A stretch of DNA of 64,000 nucleotides, from NCBI GenBank assembly GCA_035999765.1, contig CP108521.1, positions 9,114,001-9,178,000 of the forward strand. The letters are read 5' to 3'. The position numbers and the translations under genes are program-made. Origin of the DNA: Streptomyces sp. NBC_01231. GTDB taxonomy: Bacteria; Actinomycetota; Actinomycetes; Streptomycetales; Streptomycetaceae. Shown here one piece after another: positions 55,732-64,000 of this stretch; position 1 is the first letter of the stretch; each line of letters opens with the position of its first letter. Below the pieces are notes generated by a model. It was given only the letters and a program-made list of their open reading frames with translations, was not told the origin of the DNA and did no database searches.

Positions 55732-56445
55732 GTGACGACCACGCGTAGAGCCTTCGCGACCCTGGCCGCCGGAGCCGCAATGGCCGCCCTCGCCCCGGCA
55801 GTACACGCGAACGCCTCGCCCCGCCGCCTCCTGATCGCCCACGACGACTTCCGTCACGGCCCCGGCCGATGGGCCGTGGAACTCGAGAAGGGCGGCACCG
55901 TCACCGCCTCCCGCGGGATCCTGGAGGTCGACGTGCCCGCCGGTGCGACCGTCTGGTTCACACAGCGGCTCGAAGGGCCGTACGTCCTGGAGTACACCGC
56001 CACACCGGTGGCGGAGGGCGGGGTCAACGACCGGGTGTCGGACCTCAACAACTTCTGGAACGCCCTCGACGTCCGTTCCCCGGACGACCTGTTCGCCACC
56101 CCTCGGGGCGGCGCGCTCGCCGAGTACGACTACCTCAAGACGTACTACGCCGGATACGGCGCCAACACGAACACCACGACCAGACTGCGGCGCTATGTCG
56201 GCGAGGCGGGCGTGCGTCCGCTGGTCTACGACTACACGGAACCGCTGCTGGTGGCGAACCGGCCGAACCGGGTCCGGATCGTCTCCGACGGCTCGACCGT
56301 GCGGTGGTGGAACAACGGGCGGCTCGTGTTCGACCTCACCGACCCCGAGCCGTACACGAGCGGACATTTCGGTTTCCGCACGACCTGGAGCCACTTCCGG
56401 ATCTCCGGATTCCGCGTGTGGCGGTTGCCGCCTCAACAGCGATGA
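55732..56445 (+). CDS. Secreted DUF6250-like protein
   Basis: A 237-residue protein with a twin-arginine-like signal (MTTTRRAFATLAAGAAMAAL, cleavage near VHA-NA). The mature part is a beta-sandwich-like domain: HDDFRHGPGRWAVELEKGG, WFTQRLEGPYVLEYTATPV, NRVRIVSDGSTVRWWNNGRL, then YTSGHFGFRTTWSHFRISGF. Domains of this shape accompany polysaccharide-active enzymes. GTG 55732 has GGAAGGAG upstream. A LacI-type site upstream supports a sugar-related role, but no catalytic residues can be named. Confidence 0.78.
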   Translation: MTTTRRAFATLAAGAAMAALAPAVHANASPRRLLIAHDDFRHGPGRWAVELEKGGTVTASRGILEVDVPAGATVWFTQRLEGPYVLEYTATPVAEGGVNDRVSDLNNFWNALDVRSPDDLFATPRGGALAEYDYLKTYYAGYGANTNTTTRLRRYVGEAGVRPLVYDYTEPLLVANRPNRVRIVSDGSTVRWWNNGRLVFDLTDPEPYTSGHFGFRTTWSHFRISGFRVWRLPPQQR

Positions 56446-56557
56446 CGAGAAAGCTATTCCTGGCTTGACCAATCCTTGAAGGGTGGCTTATCTCACCGCA
56501 CGTCAACCCTTTCCTACGGTCGCGTAGCTCACATCTCAAGGTGAATCATGGGCCGAT

Positions 56558-57376
56558 GTGGCAGACGATTCGAAGAGTGACAGCAGATCAGTGATCGGGT
56601 CGTACGTGGCGGTGGGGGACAGCTTCACCGAGGGCGTCGGCGACCCCGGCCCCGACGGGGCGTTGGTCGGCTGGGCGGACCGCTTCGCGGTACTGCTCGC
56701 CGACCGGCGGCCCGAGGGCGACTTCCAGTACGCGAACCTCGCCGTGCGCGGGAAACTGCTCGACCAGATCGTGGCGGACCAGCTGCCGCAGGCCATGCGA
56801 CTGGCCCCGGAGCTGGTCTCCTTCTGTGCGGGCGGCAACGACATCCTGCGACCCGGCACCGACCCCGACGAGGTGGCCGAGCGGTTCGAGCGCGCGGTGG
56901 TGCAACTGAAAACCGTCGCGGGCACGGTGATGGTGACGACAGGGTTCGACACCCGCAACGTGCCCGTGCTCAAGCACATGCGCGGCAAGATCGCCACCTA
57001 CAACGGGCATGTGCGGGCGATCGCCGACCGGTACGGCTGTCCGGTGCTCGACCTGTGGTCCCTGAAGACCGTTCAGGACCGCCGGGCCTGGGACGGCGAC
57101 CGGCTCCACCTCTCCCCCGAGGGCCACACGCGCGTGGCGCTGCGCGCGGGGCAGGTCCTCGGCTTGGACATCCCGGCCGACCCGGACCAGCCCTGGCCGC
57201 CGCTGCCGGCGCGCGGCACCCTGGAGATCCGGCGGGACGACGTGCACTGGGCGCGGGAGTACCTGGTGCCGTGGATCGGACGCCGACTGCGCGGGGAGTC
57301 GTCGGGGGACCATGTGACCGCCAAGGGCGCGCTGTCGCCGGACGACATCAAGACGCGGATCAGCTGGGTGGCTTGA
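56558..57376 (+). CDS. SGNH/GDSL-family hydrolase
   Basis: A 272-residue cytoplasmic esterase/lipase fold. Nucleophile Ser22 in YVAVGDSFTEGVGDP, block III Asn in FCAGGNDILRP, block V Asp-His in WDGDRLHLSPEGH. Substrate unknown; such proteins deacylate lipids or sugars. GTG 56558 is the start; the ribosome site is weak (AAGGTG is rather far). A large palindromic terminator begins 4 bp after the stop. Confidence 0.88.
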   Translation: MADDSKSDSRSVIGSYVAVGDSFTEGVGDPGPDGALVGWADRFAVLLADRRPEGDFQYANLAVRGKLLDQIVADQLPQAMRLAPELVSFCAGGNDILRPGTDPDEVAERFERAVVQLKTVAGTVMVTTGFDTRNVPVLKHMRGKIATYNGHVRAIADRYGCPVLDLWSLKTVQDRRAWDGDRLHLSPEGHTRVALRAGQVLGLDIPADPDQPWPPLPARGTLEIRRDDVHWAREYLVPWIGRRLRGESSGDHVTAKGALSPDDIKTRISWVA

Positions 57377-57379
57377 GGA

Positions 57380-57435
57380 ACGCGGTGCCCCGGTCCGCCA
57401 CAACCCGCGGGTTGTGGCGGACCGGGGCACCGCGT
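57380..57435. terminator. 56-bp perfect palindrome, bidirectional terminator
   Basis: Arms of 28 bp (57380-57407 and 57408-57435) are exact reverse complements with no spacer. It lies between the convergent SGNH and TetR genes, and each strand could fold into a terminator hairpin. Confidence 0.85.
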
Positions 57436-57483
57436 CCGCGTGGCGGACCCGGCGCGATCACGTGGCTGTCGTGCGGCGCGGGC

Positions 57484-58095
57484 CTACGTCGTCAACGCCT
57501 CCCGCACCAGCCCCAGTTCCCGGGCCACCGCCTCGTCCACCCACTCCTGCGCCCGCGCCCGCGGGACGGCGCCGTCGTAGGACGTCAGTTGTACGGCGAG
57601 ACCGTCGAGCAGGGCCGTGAGGCGCAGGGCCGTGCCGACCGGATCCGGACAGGCGAACTCGCCCGCGGCCACGCCCTCGGCGATGACCTCGGTGAGCGCG
57701 GCCTTCCACTGCCGGTCGAGGTCGCGCGTGACCTCCCGCAGCGCGGGCTCGCGCAGCGCCGCCGCCCACCCCTCGATCCACAGCCGCCAGCCCTTGGCCT
57801 GGCCCGTCGGGGCGTACCAGCGCACGGCCGCCCGCAGCCGACGCAGCGCCGTGGTGCGACGACCTAGCAGCTTGCGCAGCTGGGCGAGGTCGTCCTCGGC
57901 CGCGTAGGTGAAGGCGGCGGCGACCAGCTTCTCCTTCGTCGAGAAGTGATAGAGCACCAACGCGTTGCTCACGCCCAGGGCCGAGGCCACGTCCGCGATC
58001 CTGACCGCCACCACGCCCCGCGCCTCGATCTGCTCGACGGCGGCGCGCAGCAACTCCTCGCGCCGCTCCGTCACGCTCAACCGCACTCTCGTCAC
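57484..58095 (-). CDS. TetR-family transcriptional regulator
   Basis: A 203-residue protein. N-terminal HTH (about 10-55): RREELLRAAVEQIEARGVVA, then IADVASALGVSNALVLYHFS. The C-terminal ligand domain is helical and ends in the YDGAVPRARAQEWVDEAVAR dimer helix. It is encoded next to, and on the same strand as, the Glu/Leu dehydrogenase, whose promoter region holds a TetR-like dyad (59403-59422). Confidence 0.9.
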   Translation of the reverse strand: MTRVRLSVTERREELLRAAVEQIEARGVVAVRIADVASALGVSNALVLYHFSTKEKLVAAAFTYAAEDDLAQLRKLLGRRTTALRRLRAAVRWYAPTGQAKGWRLWIEGWAAALREPALREVTRDLDRQWKAALTEVIAEGVAAGEFACPDPVGTALRLTALLDGLAVQLTSYDGAVPRARAQEWVDEAVARELGLVREALTT

Positions 58096-58166
58096 GCGGT
58101 CACCCTAATCCGTCGCCGTGGGCGGCGGCGGAGGGAGGCTGATCGCCCGAAGGGTTCGGCCCGAAG

Positions 58167-59345
58167 TCACCGGTACCACCCGAAGCGCTCGGTGATCACC
58201 GGTAGCCGGTCCGCGACGATGGCGTGTGCCGCCGCCCGCGGAGTCGTCCCGTCGGCCTCCGCGCGGGACAGCATCTGCTCGACCAGCGCGCGCATCGAGC
58301 GGCGGGTGTGGGTGAACGCCTCGTCCGCGGCGGGGCCGATGTCGCCGAACAGTGTCCACCACCACCAGGCGTTGGTCCCGGAGTTGACGACCACGTCCGG
58401 CAGTACCGTCACCCCGCGCGCGGCCAGCGACTGCTCGGCCTCCGGCAGCACCGGCATGTTGGCCGCCTCGACGATCCAGCGCGCGGTGATCCGCTCCTGG
58501 TTCGCGGCGTCGACGGCGTACGAGACCGCCGCCGGCACCAGTACCTCCGCGTCCGCGCACAGCCACGCGTCACCGGGCAGCTCACGGTCGCCGGGACGCA
58601 GGGCCGTGCGGTCGACGGTCCCGTGGGCGTCCCGCGCGGCGAGCAGGGCCTCGATGTCGAGGCCGGCCGGGTTGGCGAGGGTGCCCTTGATGTCGGCGAC
58701 GGCCACGACGGTGAGCCCCGCGCGCGTGAGGAAGCGTGCGGTGGCCCCGCCCATGGTGCCCAGGCCCTGAACGGCGACCCGGGTGCCCGCGTGCGGGACA
58801 CCGGCCCGGTCCAGGGCCGCGAGGGCCGACTCCGCGACGCCGCAGCCGCCGACCAGTTCGCCGAGCCCGATCCCGTCCACCTCGATGGCGAACGCGTCCG
58901 CGAGTCGCCGCCGGGCCGCCCTCTCGTCGTCGAGCAGCGGATACACGGCCTGAATGGACGACACGAGCCCCGCCTCGGCAGCGGCCCGGTCCACCAGGTC
59001 CTGGGTGAGCCCGAGGTCCTCGCCCGTGGTCCAGACGCTCTCGATGTACGGGCGCATGGCCCGCAGGTACCGGACCAGAAGCTCGTACGCCCCCGGATCC
59101 AGGGGATCGCAGTCGATGCCGCCCTTTGCGCCGCCCAGGGGGACGTACCGGCCCTCCGGGTTGTAGTGCAGGGCCTCCTTCATGGTCATCCCGCGCGCGA
59201 GACCGGACACCTCGTCCAGGGTGCAGCCCGCCCGCATCCGCAACCCGCCGCTGGAGACACCGCGCACCAACCGGTCGACGACCAGGAAGCCCTGGCGTCC
59301 GGTGACGTGGTCGGTCCAGACGAGCGACATCAGGGCGGTGGTCAC
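58167..59345 (-). CDS. Glu/Leu/Phe/Val dehydrogenase family protein
   Basis: A 392-residue oxidoreductase. Substrate-binding Lys in LGGAKGGIDCDP, second Lys region MTMKEALHYN, NAD Rossmann VAVQGLGTMGGATARFLTRA, and the AANMPVLPEAE and PDVVVNSGTNAWWWW segments. It deaminates an amino acid reversibly with NAD(P); specificity is not clear, and the WWWW run is unusual. GTG 59345 follows GAGGAGACC. Divergent from the MBL-fold hydrolase. Confidence 0.9.
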   Translation of the reverse strand: MTTALMSLVWTDHVTGRQGFLVVDRLVRGVSSGGLRMRAGCTLDEVSGLARGMTMKEALHYNPEGRYVPLGGAKGGIDCDPLDPGAYELLVRYLRAMRPYIESVWTTGEDLGLTQDLVDRAAAEAGLVSSIQAVYPLLDDERAARRRLADAFAIEVDGIGLGELVGGCGVAESALAALDRAGVPHAGTRVAVQGLGTMGGATARFLTRAGLTVVAVADIKGTLANPAGLDIEALLAARDAHGTVDRTALRPGDRELPGDAWLCADAEVLVPAAVSYAVDAANQERITARWIVEAANMPVLPEAEQSLAARGVTVLPDVVVNSGTNAWWWWTLFGDIGPAADEAFTHTRRSMRALVEQMLSRAEADGTTPRAAAHAIVADRLPVITERFGWYR

Positions 59346-59402
59346 GCGGTCTCCTCGGGGATGACGAACCTCAGGGGCCGCAGGACGGATCGCCGCGGGT
59401 GT

Positions 59403-59422
59403 TACTGAATGATCGGTCAGTA
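59403..59422. promoter_or_regulatory. Candidate TetR operator (imperfect 20-bp palindrome)
   Basis: TACTGAATGATCGGTCAGTA equals its reverse complement at 16 of 20 positions. It lies between the divergent dehydrogenase and MBL-fold genes. The nearby TetR gene is the obvious candidate regulator. Confidence 0.6.
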
Positions 59423-59534
59423 TCCGGACGGGGTTCGCACCTTGTCAACGCACGCCGGATCACCGGCGGTAACCCGGTTGTCGGCGGAGCCGACCATAAT
59501 GGAACGCCTCACCGACTCCACCTGGAGGTACACC

Positions 59535-60818
59535 GTGACCGGTTTCCGTTCCCCGAGCTCCGGGCTCCGCGCGCTGCGGCCCGCGGCCTTCGGTGCGGAC
59601 CCGAGCGGTGAGCGCCTGGCGCGCATCCGCAGATCGCCCCACTTCAAGGACGGGGTCTTCCAGAATCCCGGCGGAACCGCCCGGACCCGGCCCTCCGGTT
59701 CGACGCTTGAGTTCGCGAAGCTCTTCTTCGACAAGGACGAGCGCGCCCGCCGAGCCCCCAAGGGCACGGTTCCGGTCCACGCGACCACGCTCGCCGACAT
59801 CGCCAAGCCCCCCGCCACGGGGCTGCGGCTGACATGGATGGGGCACTCCAGCGTGCTCGCCGAGATCGACGGACGGCGTGTGCTCTTCGACCCCGTCTGG
59901 GGCGAGCGCTGCTCCCCGTTCCCCTTCGCCGGGCCCAAGCGCCTGCACCCCGCGCCGCTTCCGCTGGCCGCCCTCGGCCCGGTCGACGTCGTCGTGATCT
60001 CGCACGACCACTACGACCATCTGGATCTGCCCACGATCAGGGCGCTGGCCGGTACCGACACCGTGTTCGCGGTGCCGCTCGGCGTCGGTGCCCACCTGGA
60101 GCACTGGGGGGTGTCCGCCGACCGGCTGCGCGAGCTGGACTGGCACGAGGCCACCAAGATCGGCGGGCTCACCCTGACCGCCACCCCGGCCCGCCACTTC
60201 TGCGGTCGCGGCCTGCGCAACACCCAGCACACGCTCTGGGCCTCCTGGGTCGTCGCCGGGGACGAACACCGGATTTACCACAGCGGCGACACCGGCTACT
60301 TCGAGGGCTTCAAGGACATCGGCGCCGAGCACGGCCCGTTCGACGCCACGATGATCCAGATCGGCGCCTACAGCGAGTTCTGGCCGGACATCCACATGAC
60401 CCCCGAGGAGGGCATGCGCGCCCACCTCGATCTCCAGGGCGGACAGCCGCACGGTGTGATGCTGCCGATCCACTGGGCGACCTTCAACCTGGCGACGCAC
60501 GCGTGGACCGACCCCGGCGAGGGCACCGTCGCCGCGTCTGTGGCGACGGGCTCCCCGATCGCCCTGCCCCGGCCCGGTCAGCCCTTCGAGCCGACCGGCG
60601 AGACCGTTCCGGCCGATCCGTGGTGGCGGGGTGTGGCGCTCGAACCGGCGGGCGGTTGGCCGGTGGCCCAGGCGCTCGGAGACGCGGTCGCCGAGGTGAC
60701 GATCAGGACCTCGAGCGATTCGGCGGCCGGAGATCAGGCCAAGGCCGATACAGCGAGTGACATGTCCAAGGGGTCGGGCGAGGGCCCCGGAGACCCCGAA
60801 ACCGTAGCGGCGGGCTGA
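59535..60818 (+). CDS. MBL-fold hydrolase (NAPE-PLD/UlaG-like)
   Basis: A 427-residue metallo-beta-lactamase-fold protein. Metal site VISHDHYDHLDLPTI (HxHxDH), further ligands in TPARHFCGRG and YHSGDTGYFEGFKD, and HWATFNLATHAWTDP. N-acyl-PE phospholipase D and lactonase-type relatives share this pattern. GTG 59535 is chosen for TGGAGG just upstream; the frame is open from 59409. The C-terminus (after about 385) is Ser/Asp/Gly-rich low complexity. Confidence 0.88.
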   Translation: MTGFRSPSSGLRALRPAAFGADPSGERLARIRRSPHFKDGVFQNPGGTARTRPSGSTLEFAKLFFDKDERARRAPKGTVPVHATTLADIAKPPATGLRLTWMGHSSVLAEIDGRRVLFDPVWGERCSPFPFAGPKRLHPAPLPLAALGPVDVVVISHDHYDHLDLPTIRALAGTDTVFAVPLGVGAHLEHWGVSADRLRELDWHEATKIGGLTLTATPARHFCGRGLRNTQHTLWASWVVAGDEHRIYHSGDTGYFEGFKDIGAEHGPFDATMIQIGAYSEFWPDIHMTPEEGMRAHLDLQGGQPHGVMLPIHWATFNLATHAWTDPGEGTVAASVATGSPIALPRPGQPFEPTGETVPADPWWRGVALEPAGGWPVAQALGDAVAEVTIRTSSDSAAGDQAKADTASDMSKGSGEGPGDPETVAAG

Positions 60819-60839
60819 CCGCGGAAGCGGATCGGATGG

Positions 60840-60887
60840 GCGGTGAGGGCCGGGGAGCAGCGTGCTCCCCGGCCCTCACCGCTTTTT
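60840..60887 (+). terminator. Rho-independent-type terminator after the MBL-fold gene
   Basis: A 20-bp perfect stem (arms 60840-60859 and 60863-60882) around loop GCG, followed directly by TTTTT. One of the few U-tract terminators in the window. Confidence 0.9.
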
Positions 60888-61183
60888 CGTGACCGCTTCT
60901 GACCAGGTGTGATCGAACATTTGTTGTTCATCGGCCCTTCCTTGCGCGATTTATCGGTCTGCCGTACGAAGCCTCATACCAGAGCGGGACGCTCAGTGTG
61001 CGAGTTTGTCAACTGCCCACCGCACATGATGCGCTGCCGACTACTGTCAGTGTCCGCCGGGCGACGCAGGGCCGAAGAGTTCGGTTCTCCCGGCCGACGC
61101 CCGCATGCGCGTGCCCACGGCACGCATACCGACATGCGCTCCCTGGCAACCAGGACCGACGGACCAGTACGACGAGGACACCG
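60888..61183. other. Promoter region of the conservon kinase
   Basis: A 296-bp stretch without a convincing gene. The first 100 bp are relatively AT-rich (GAACATTTGTTGTTCATCGG, then GCGCGATTTATCGG) and probably hold the promoter. A short dyad GAACATTTGTTGTTC (60914-60928) is visible. The kinase frame is open back to 60998 but that part has no domain signal. Confidence 0.5.
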
Positions 61184-63841
61184 ATGTCTCACCTCCGCGC
61201 ACCGGCCGCCCGCGCAGACCGCCGTGAGGGCGGGCGCCACGGTCGGCCGGCCGCCCGCGCCGTTCCCGCGCTGCCCGAGACGCACATACGGCCCCAGCTG
61301 CTGCGTCTCGCCGTGCTGCCGCCCGTCGCCGCCGCCCTCAGCGGCTGCGCCGCGGTCCTGTTCACCGTGCGCTCCACCGGAGCGCGGCCCAGCCTCCCCC
61401 TGTGGGGCGTGCTGGGCGGCGCGGTCTCGGTGACGTGCGTCGGCATCCTGGTCGCCGCCGTGGCCGCCGACCGCGCGGCCCGGTCCGTCAGTGACCGGAT
61501 CGGCGCCCTGCGCCGCAGCAGCGCGCGCGGCGAGGCGGATCTGCGTGCCCTGGTCGACGCCCTGCGCCGGGGCGAGGCGCCGCCCGCGCGCAATCCGCGC
61601 GGCGGCCCGCCCGAGGACGCCGACGACTTCGAACTCCTCGCCGCCGACCTGACCCGTGCGCACGACGGGGCCGTCACCGCCGTCGTCCAGGCGGCACAGC
61701 TCTCCAGCCAGGCGGGCAGCGAACAGAAACTGGAGGTCTTCCTCAACCTCGCTCGCCGGCTTCAGTCGCTGGTGCACCGCGAGATCTCGATCCTCGACGA
61801 GCTGGAGAACGAGATCGAGGACCCCGACCTCCTCAAGGGCCTCTTCCACGTCGACCACCTCGCCACCCGCATCCGCCGGCACGCCGAGAACCTCGCCGTG
61901 CTCGGCGGTGCCGTCTCGCGGCGGCAGTGGAGCAACCCGGTCTCCATGACCGAGGTGCTGCGCTCGGCCATCGCCGAGGTCGAGCAGTATTCCCGGGTCA
62001 AGCTCGTGCCGCCGATCGACGGGGAACTGCGCGGTCACGCCGTCGCCGACGTGATCCACCTGTTGGCCGAACTCGTCGAGAACGCCACGGTGTTCTCCGC
62101 CCCGCACACCCAGGTGCTGCTGCGCGCCAACCTCGTCACCTCAGGACTCGCCGTCGAGGTCGAGGACCGCGGACTCGGCATGCCCGTCGGCGAGCAGAGC
62201 CGGATGAACGCCCTGCTCGCCGACCCCGATCAGGTGAATGTCGCCAGCCTGCTGGCGGACGGCCGCATCGGTCTCTTCGTCGTCTCGCAACTCGCCAAGC
62301 GGCACGGCATCCACGTCCGGCTGCAGACCAACATCTACGGCGGGGTCCAGGCCGTCCTCGTCGTGCCGCAGGCCCTTCTGGGGGCGGCGCCGGGTGCCCT
62401 CGGAGCCGTTCCACAGCCGCCGGACGGCCGGCCGGTGTCGACCGGGCCCGCGGGTCCGGCGATGCCGCCGCGACAGACCGGGCCCGAGGGGACGTATCGG
62501 GAGGTGCCGGTTGCACGGGGTGGTGCGTCGCCCGCACCACCCTCGCTGCCGCCCGCCGGGCAGCGCCCGCAGCAGTCCGCCTCGGCGGGGGAGCGGGGGG
62601 CTGGGCGGACGTTGGGGGCGGGATCGGCGTCGACCTCCGTGTCGGGGTCGGCCTCGGGCGCGGCTTCTGGGGCGGCGTCAAGCCTGGGCCTGGCGTCGGG
62701 GGCGTCCGGGGCGGCTTCGGGGCCTGGGACGCGAACGGGTGCGGGTGCGGGGGGCGGCGGCGGTTCGGTTCCGCGTTCGGGTTCGGGTTCGGGTTGGAAC
62801 GGCGGTGGGCCTGCCCCGCTTCCCGTGCGCGGGGCGCGCAGGGAGCGGCATACTCCCGCAGAGGCCGTGCCCGGCATCAGGCCCGAAGACCGGCCGCTCG
62901 TGGCGGAGCACACGGCCGCGCCGCCGACCCCGCGTGCCGGCGCCGTACGCGGCACCATGGGCAAGCCCCAACTGCCCCGGCGCCGGGCCCAGGAGCACAT
63001 CGCGCCCCAACTGCGCGACGGCCCGGCGCCGCGCCAGGACTCGGAGGACTCGGCCGGTCACGACCCGGGTCTGATGGCGGCCTTCCAGCGCGGGATCGGC
63101 CTCGCCGAGGCGCAGCAGCACCTGAAGGCGGCGCCCGACGATACGACTACTTCCATGGCGCCGACCAACATGGCGCCGACCAACATGGCGCCGACCAACA
63201 TGGCGCCGACCAACATGGCGCCGACCAACATGGCGCCGACCAACATGGCGCCGACCAACATGGCGCCGACCCACACGGTGCCGACCTACATGGGGCCGGT
63301 GGACACGGCGTCGCCCTACACGACCTCGACCCACACCTCGATCCACACGGCGTCGCCCCACACGGCCTCGACCCACACGGGGCCAGTCGACACGGGCACG
63401 GCCCACATGGCGCCGACCGACAGGCGGCTGACCGACGAGGGGCTGACCGAAGTGGAACTGACCGGTGTGGGGCTGACCCGCATCGAGCCTTCCGGTATGG
63501 CGCCCTCCGACATGTCCGACAGGGCGCCTTCCGACACGGCGTCCTCCGACAGGTGGGCCTCGGGCATGCGGTCGCCTGACATGGATTTCGGCCACACGGG
63601 TCCAGCCGATGGAGTGTCCTCGTACCACGCGGACGCCACCGACATGACTCCAGCGCCTTCCATGGACGTACGACCCCTGCATCCGCTCCCCACGGACCAG
63701 GCCCGCATAGCCGAGGCGCGCTCCCCGCACACGCCGGCGTACCGCGAAGCGCGGGCTGCGCGCGGCAGCGGGGACGTGCCCGGTCATGACCTCGACCTCG
63801 ATCACCACACCCGGCACGACGGGAGCGCACCCGCCGGATGA
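61184..63841 (+). CDS. Conservon-type sensor histidine kinase (CvnA-like)
   Basis: An 885-residue membrane protein. Two transmembrane helices (LLRLAVLPPVAAALSGCAAV and LWGVLGGAVSVTCVGILVAA) flank only about 10 external residues, so there is no outside sensor domain. A helical segment and an HATPase_c domain follow, with N-box HLLAELVENATVFSAP, VEVEDRGLGM and DGRIGLFVVSQLAKRHG. The tail (after about 420) is a long Gly/Ser/Ala/Pro region with a MAPTN minisatellite. ATG 61184 follows GAGGACACC. The next gene is the roadblock partner, as in cvnA-cvnB pairs. Confidence 0.9.
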   Translation: MSHLRAPAARADRREGGRHGRPAARAVPALPETHIRPQLLRLAVLPPVAAALSGCAAVLFTVRSTGARPSLPLWGVLGGAVSVTCVGILVAAVAADRAARSVSDRIGALRRSSARGEADLRALVDALRRGEAPPARNPRGGPPEDADDFELLAADLTRAHDGAVTAVVQAAQLSSQAGSEQKLEVFLNLARRLQSLVHREISILDELENEIEDPDLLKGLFHVDHLATRIRRHAENLAVLGGAVSRRQWSNPVSMTEVLRSAIAEVEQYSRVKLVPPIDGELRGHAVADVIHLLAELVENATVFSAPHTQVLLRANLVTSGLAVEVEDRGLGMPVGEQSRMNALLADPDQVNVASLLADGRIGLFVVSQLAKRHGIHVRLQTNIYGGVQAVLVVPQALLGAAPGALGAVPQPPDGRPVSTGPAGPAMPPRQTGPEGTYREVPVARGGASPAPPSLPPAGQRPQQSASAGERGAGRTLGAGSASTSVSGSASGAASGAASSLGLASGASGAASGPGTRTGAGAGGGGGSVPRSGSGSGWNGGGPAPLPVRGARRERHTPAEAVPGIRPEDRPLVAEHTAAPPTPRAGAVRGTMGKPQLPRRRAQEHIAPQLRDGPAPRQDSEDSAGHDPGLMAAFQRGIGLAEAQQHLKAAPDDTTTSMAPTNMAPTNMAPTNMAPTNMAPTNMAPTNMAPTNMAPTHTVPTYMGPVDTASPYTTSTHTSIHTASPHTASTHTGPVDTGTAHMAPTDRRLTDEGLTEVELTGVGLTRIEPSGMAPSDMSDRAPSDTASSDRWASGMRSPDMDFGHTGPADGVSSYHADATDMTPAPSMDVRPLHPLPTDQARIAEARSPHTPAYREARAARGSGDVPGHDLDLDHHTRHDGSAPAG
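63155..63274 (+). repeat. 15-bp minisatellite, eight near-perfect tandem copies
   Basis: The unit ATGGCGCCGACCAAC is repeated eight times (last copy ends CAC), encoding MAPTN x7 plus MAPTH. Diverged copies (e.g. YMGPVD, HMAPTD) continue to about 63560. Because 15 is a multiple of three, all six frames stay open across it. Confidence 0.95.
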
Positions 63842-63909
63842 CCACCCCCGCGTTCACCCCACCCCCCAGCGCTCCCGCAGACCTTCGTACCTCAAGGAGT
63901 CGATCCACC

Positions 63910-64000
63910 ATGGCGAGCGAAGCGCCGACCGGCCAGGTATCCGATCTCGACTGGCTGATGAGCGGCCTCGTGCAGCGCGTACCGCACACCACCAGCGCGG
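63910..64000 (+). CDS. Roadblock/LC7 domain protein (CvnB-like), truncated by window end
   Basis: Only about 30 codons are visible: MASEAPTGQVSDLDWLMSGL, then VQRVPHTTSA. The DLDWLM...LVQRVP opening is the typical start of conservon roadblock (GTPase-activating-like) proteins. AAGGAG lies 10 nt upstream of ATG 63910. An in-frame ATG at 63838, overlapping the kinase stop as ATGA, would add 24 residues; the ribosome site favours 63910. Confidence 0.8.
   Translation, partial: MASEAPTGQVSDLDWLMSGLVQRVPHTTSA

Noticed and set aside
57380..57435. Palindrome as phage or element attachment site
   Set aside because: No integrase or element edges nearby; position between convergent stops fits a terminator.
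63155..63274. Possible CRISPR-like array
   Set aside because: Units are contiguous with no spacers and lie inside a coding gene; it is a minisatellite.
63147..63992. Antisense frames over the kinase tail repeat
   Set aside because: They exist only because the 15-bp repeat is open in all frames.

Overview
The window is high-GC DNA with densely packed genes, GTG and TTG starts, many ATGA/GTGA stop-start overlaps, LPFR-type micro-proteins, an XRE-cupin regulator and the start of a conservon. All of this points to a Streptomyces chromosome. The gene order (fatty-acid oxidation genes, a SalK/SCO6745-type protein, idi, then a hopanoid locus) resembles, from memory and unchecked, the SCO67xx part of the S. 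coelicolor chromosome. I saw no tRNA, rRNA, insertion sequence, integrase or CRISPR array.

Layout. 1-5329: a partial saccharopine-dehydrogenase-like gene, then a lipid-catabolic run (alpha-methylacyl-CoA racemase-like protein, a remnant of an acyl-CoA dehydrogenase, thiolase, FadB-type multifunctional protein). 5489-7988: a MerR regulator divergent from an amino-acid permease. 8165-11373: a phage-tail-like beta-helix protein and a membrane glycosyltransferase. 11421-16307: three secreted peptidases (M1, S15, M14). 16627-28117: housekeeping and accessory genes (unknown protein, ABC-F, Tex, LPFR peptide, SCO6745-type protein, GlxA regulator with a DJ-1 protein, enoyl-CoA hydratase, anti-sigma-type ATPase, idi, cation-efflux transporter).

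28252-36575: galE divergent from a six-gene locus in which most starts overlap the preceding stop. It holds two CDP-alcohol phosphatidyltransferases, a sugar/alcohol-phosphate nucleotidyltransferase, a glycerol-1-phosphate dehydrogenase-like enzyme, a GT2 glycosyltransferase and a two-component ABC-2 exporter. It reads as a pathway that makes, activates, transfers and exports a phospho-alcohol glycopolymer, and it is the best candidate here for an undescribed system.

36901-49995: a complete hopanoid operon: hpnC, hpnD, hpnE, polyprenyl diphosphate synthase, shc, hpnG, hpnH, ispG, dxs and hpnO. It carries its own MEP-pathway genes to supply isoprenoid precursor, and contains two very short translationally coupled ORFs (21 and 46 codons).

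50124-64000: an XRE-cupin regulator with a double palindromic operator and a coupled 40-residue membrane peptide; a tyrosine phosphatase; a GH36 alpha-galactosidase; a LysM-M23 cell-wall hydrolase behind a probable c-di-AMP (ydaO) riboswitch; a secreted DUF6250-like protein; an SGNH hydrolase; a TetR regulator with a Glu/Leu dehydrogenase, divergent from a metallo-beta-lactamase-fold hydrolase; and a conservon-type histidine kinase with a 15-bp minisatellite in its tail, followed by a truncated roadblock/LC7 gene.
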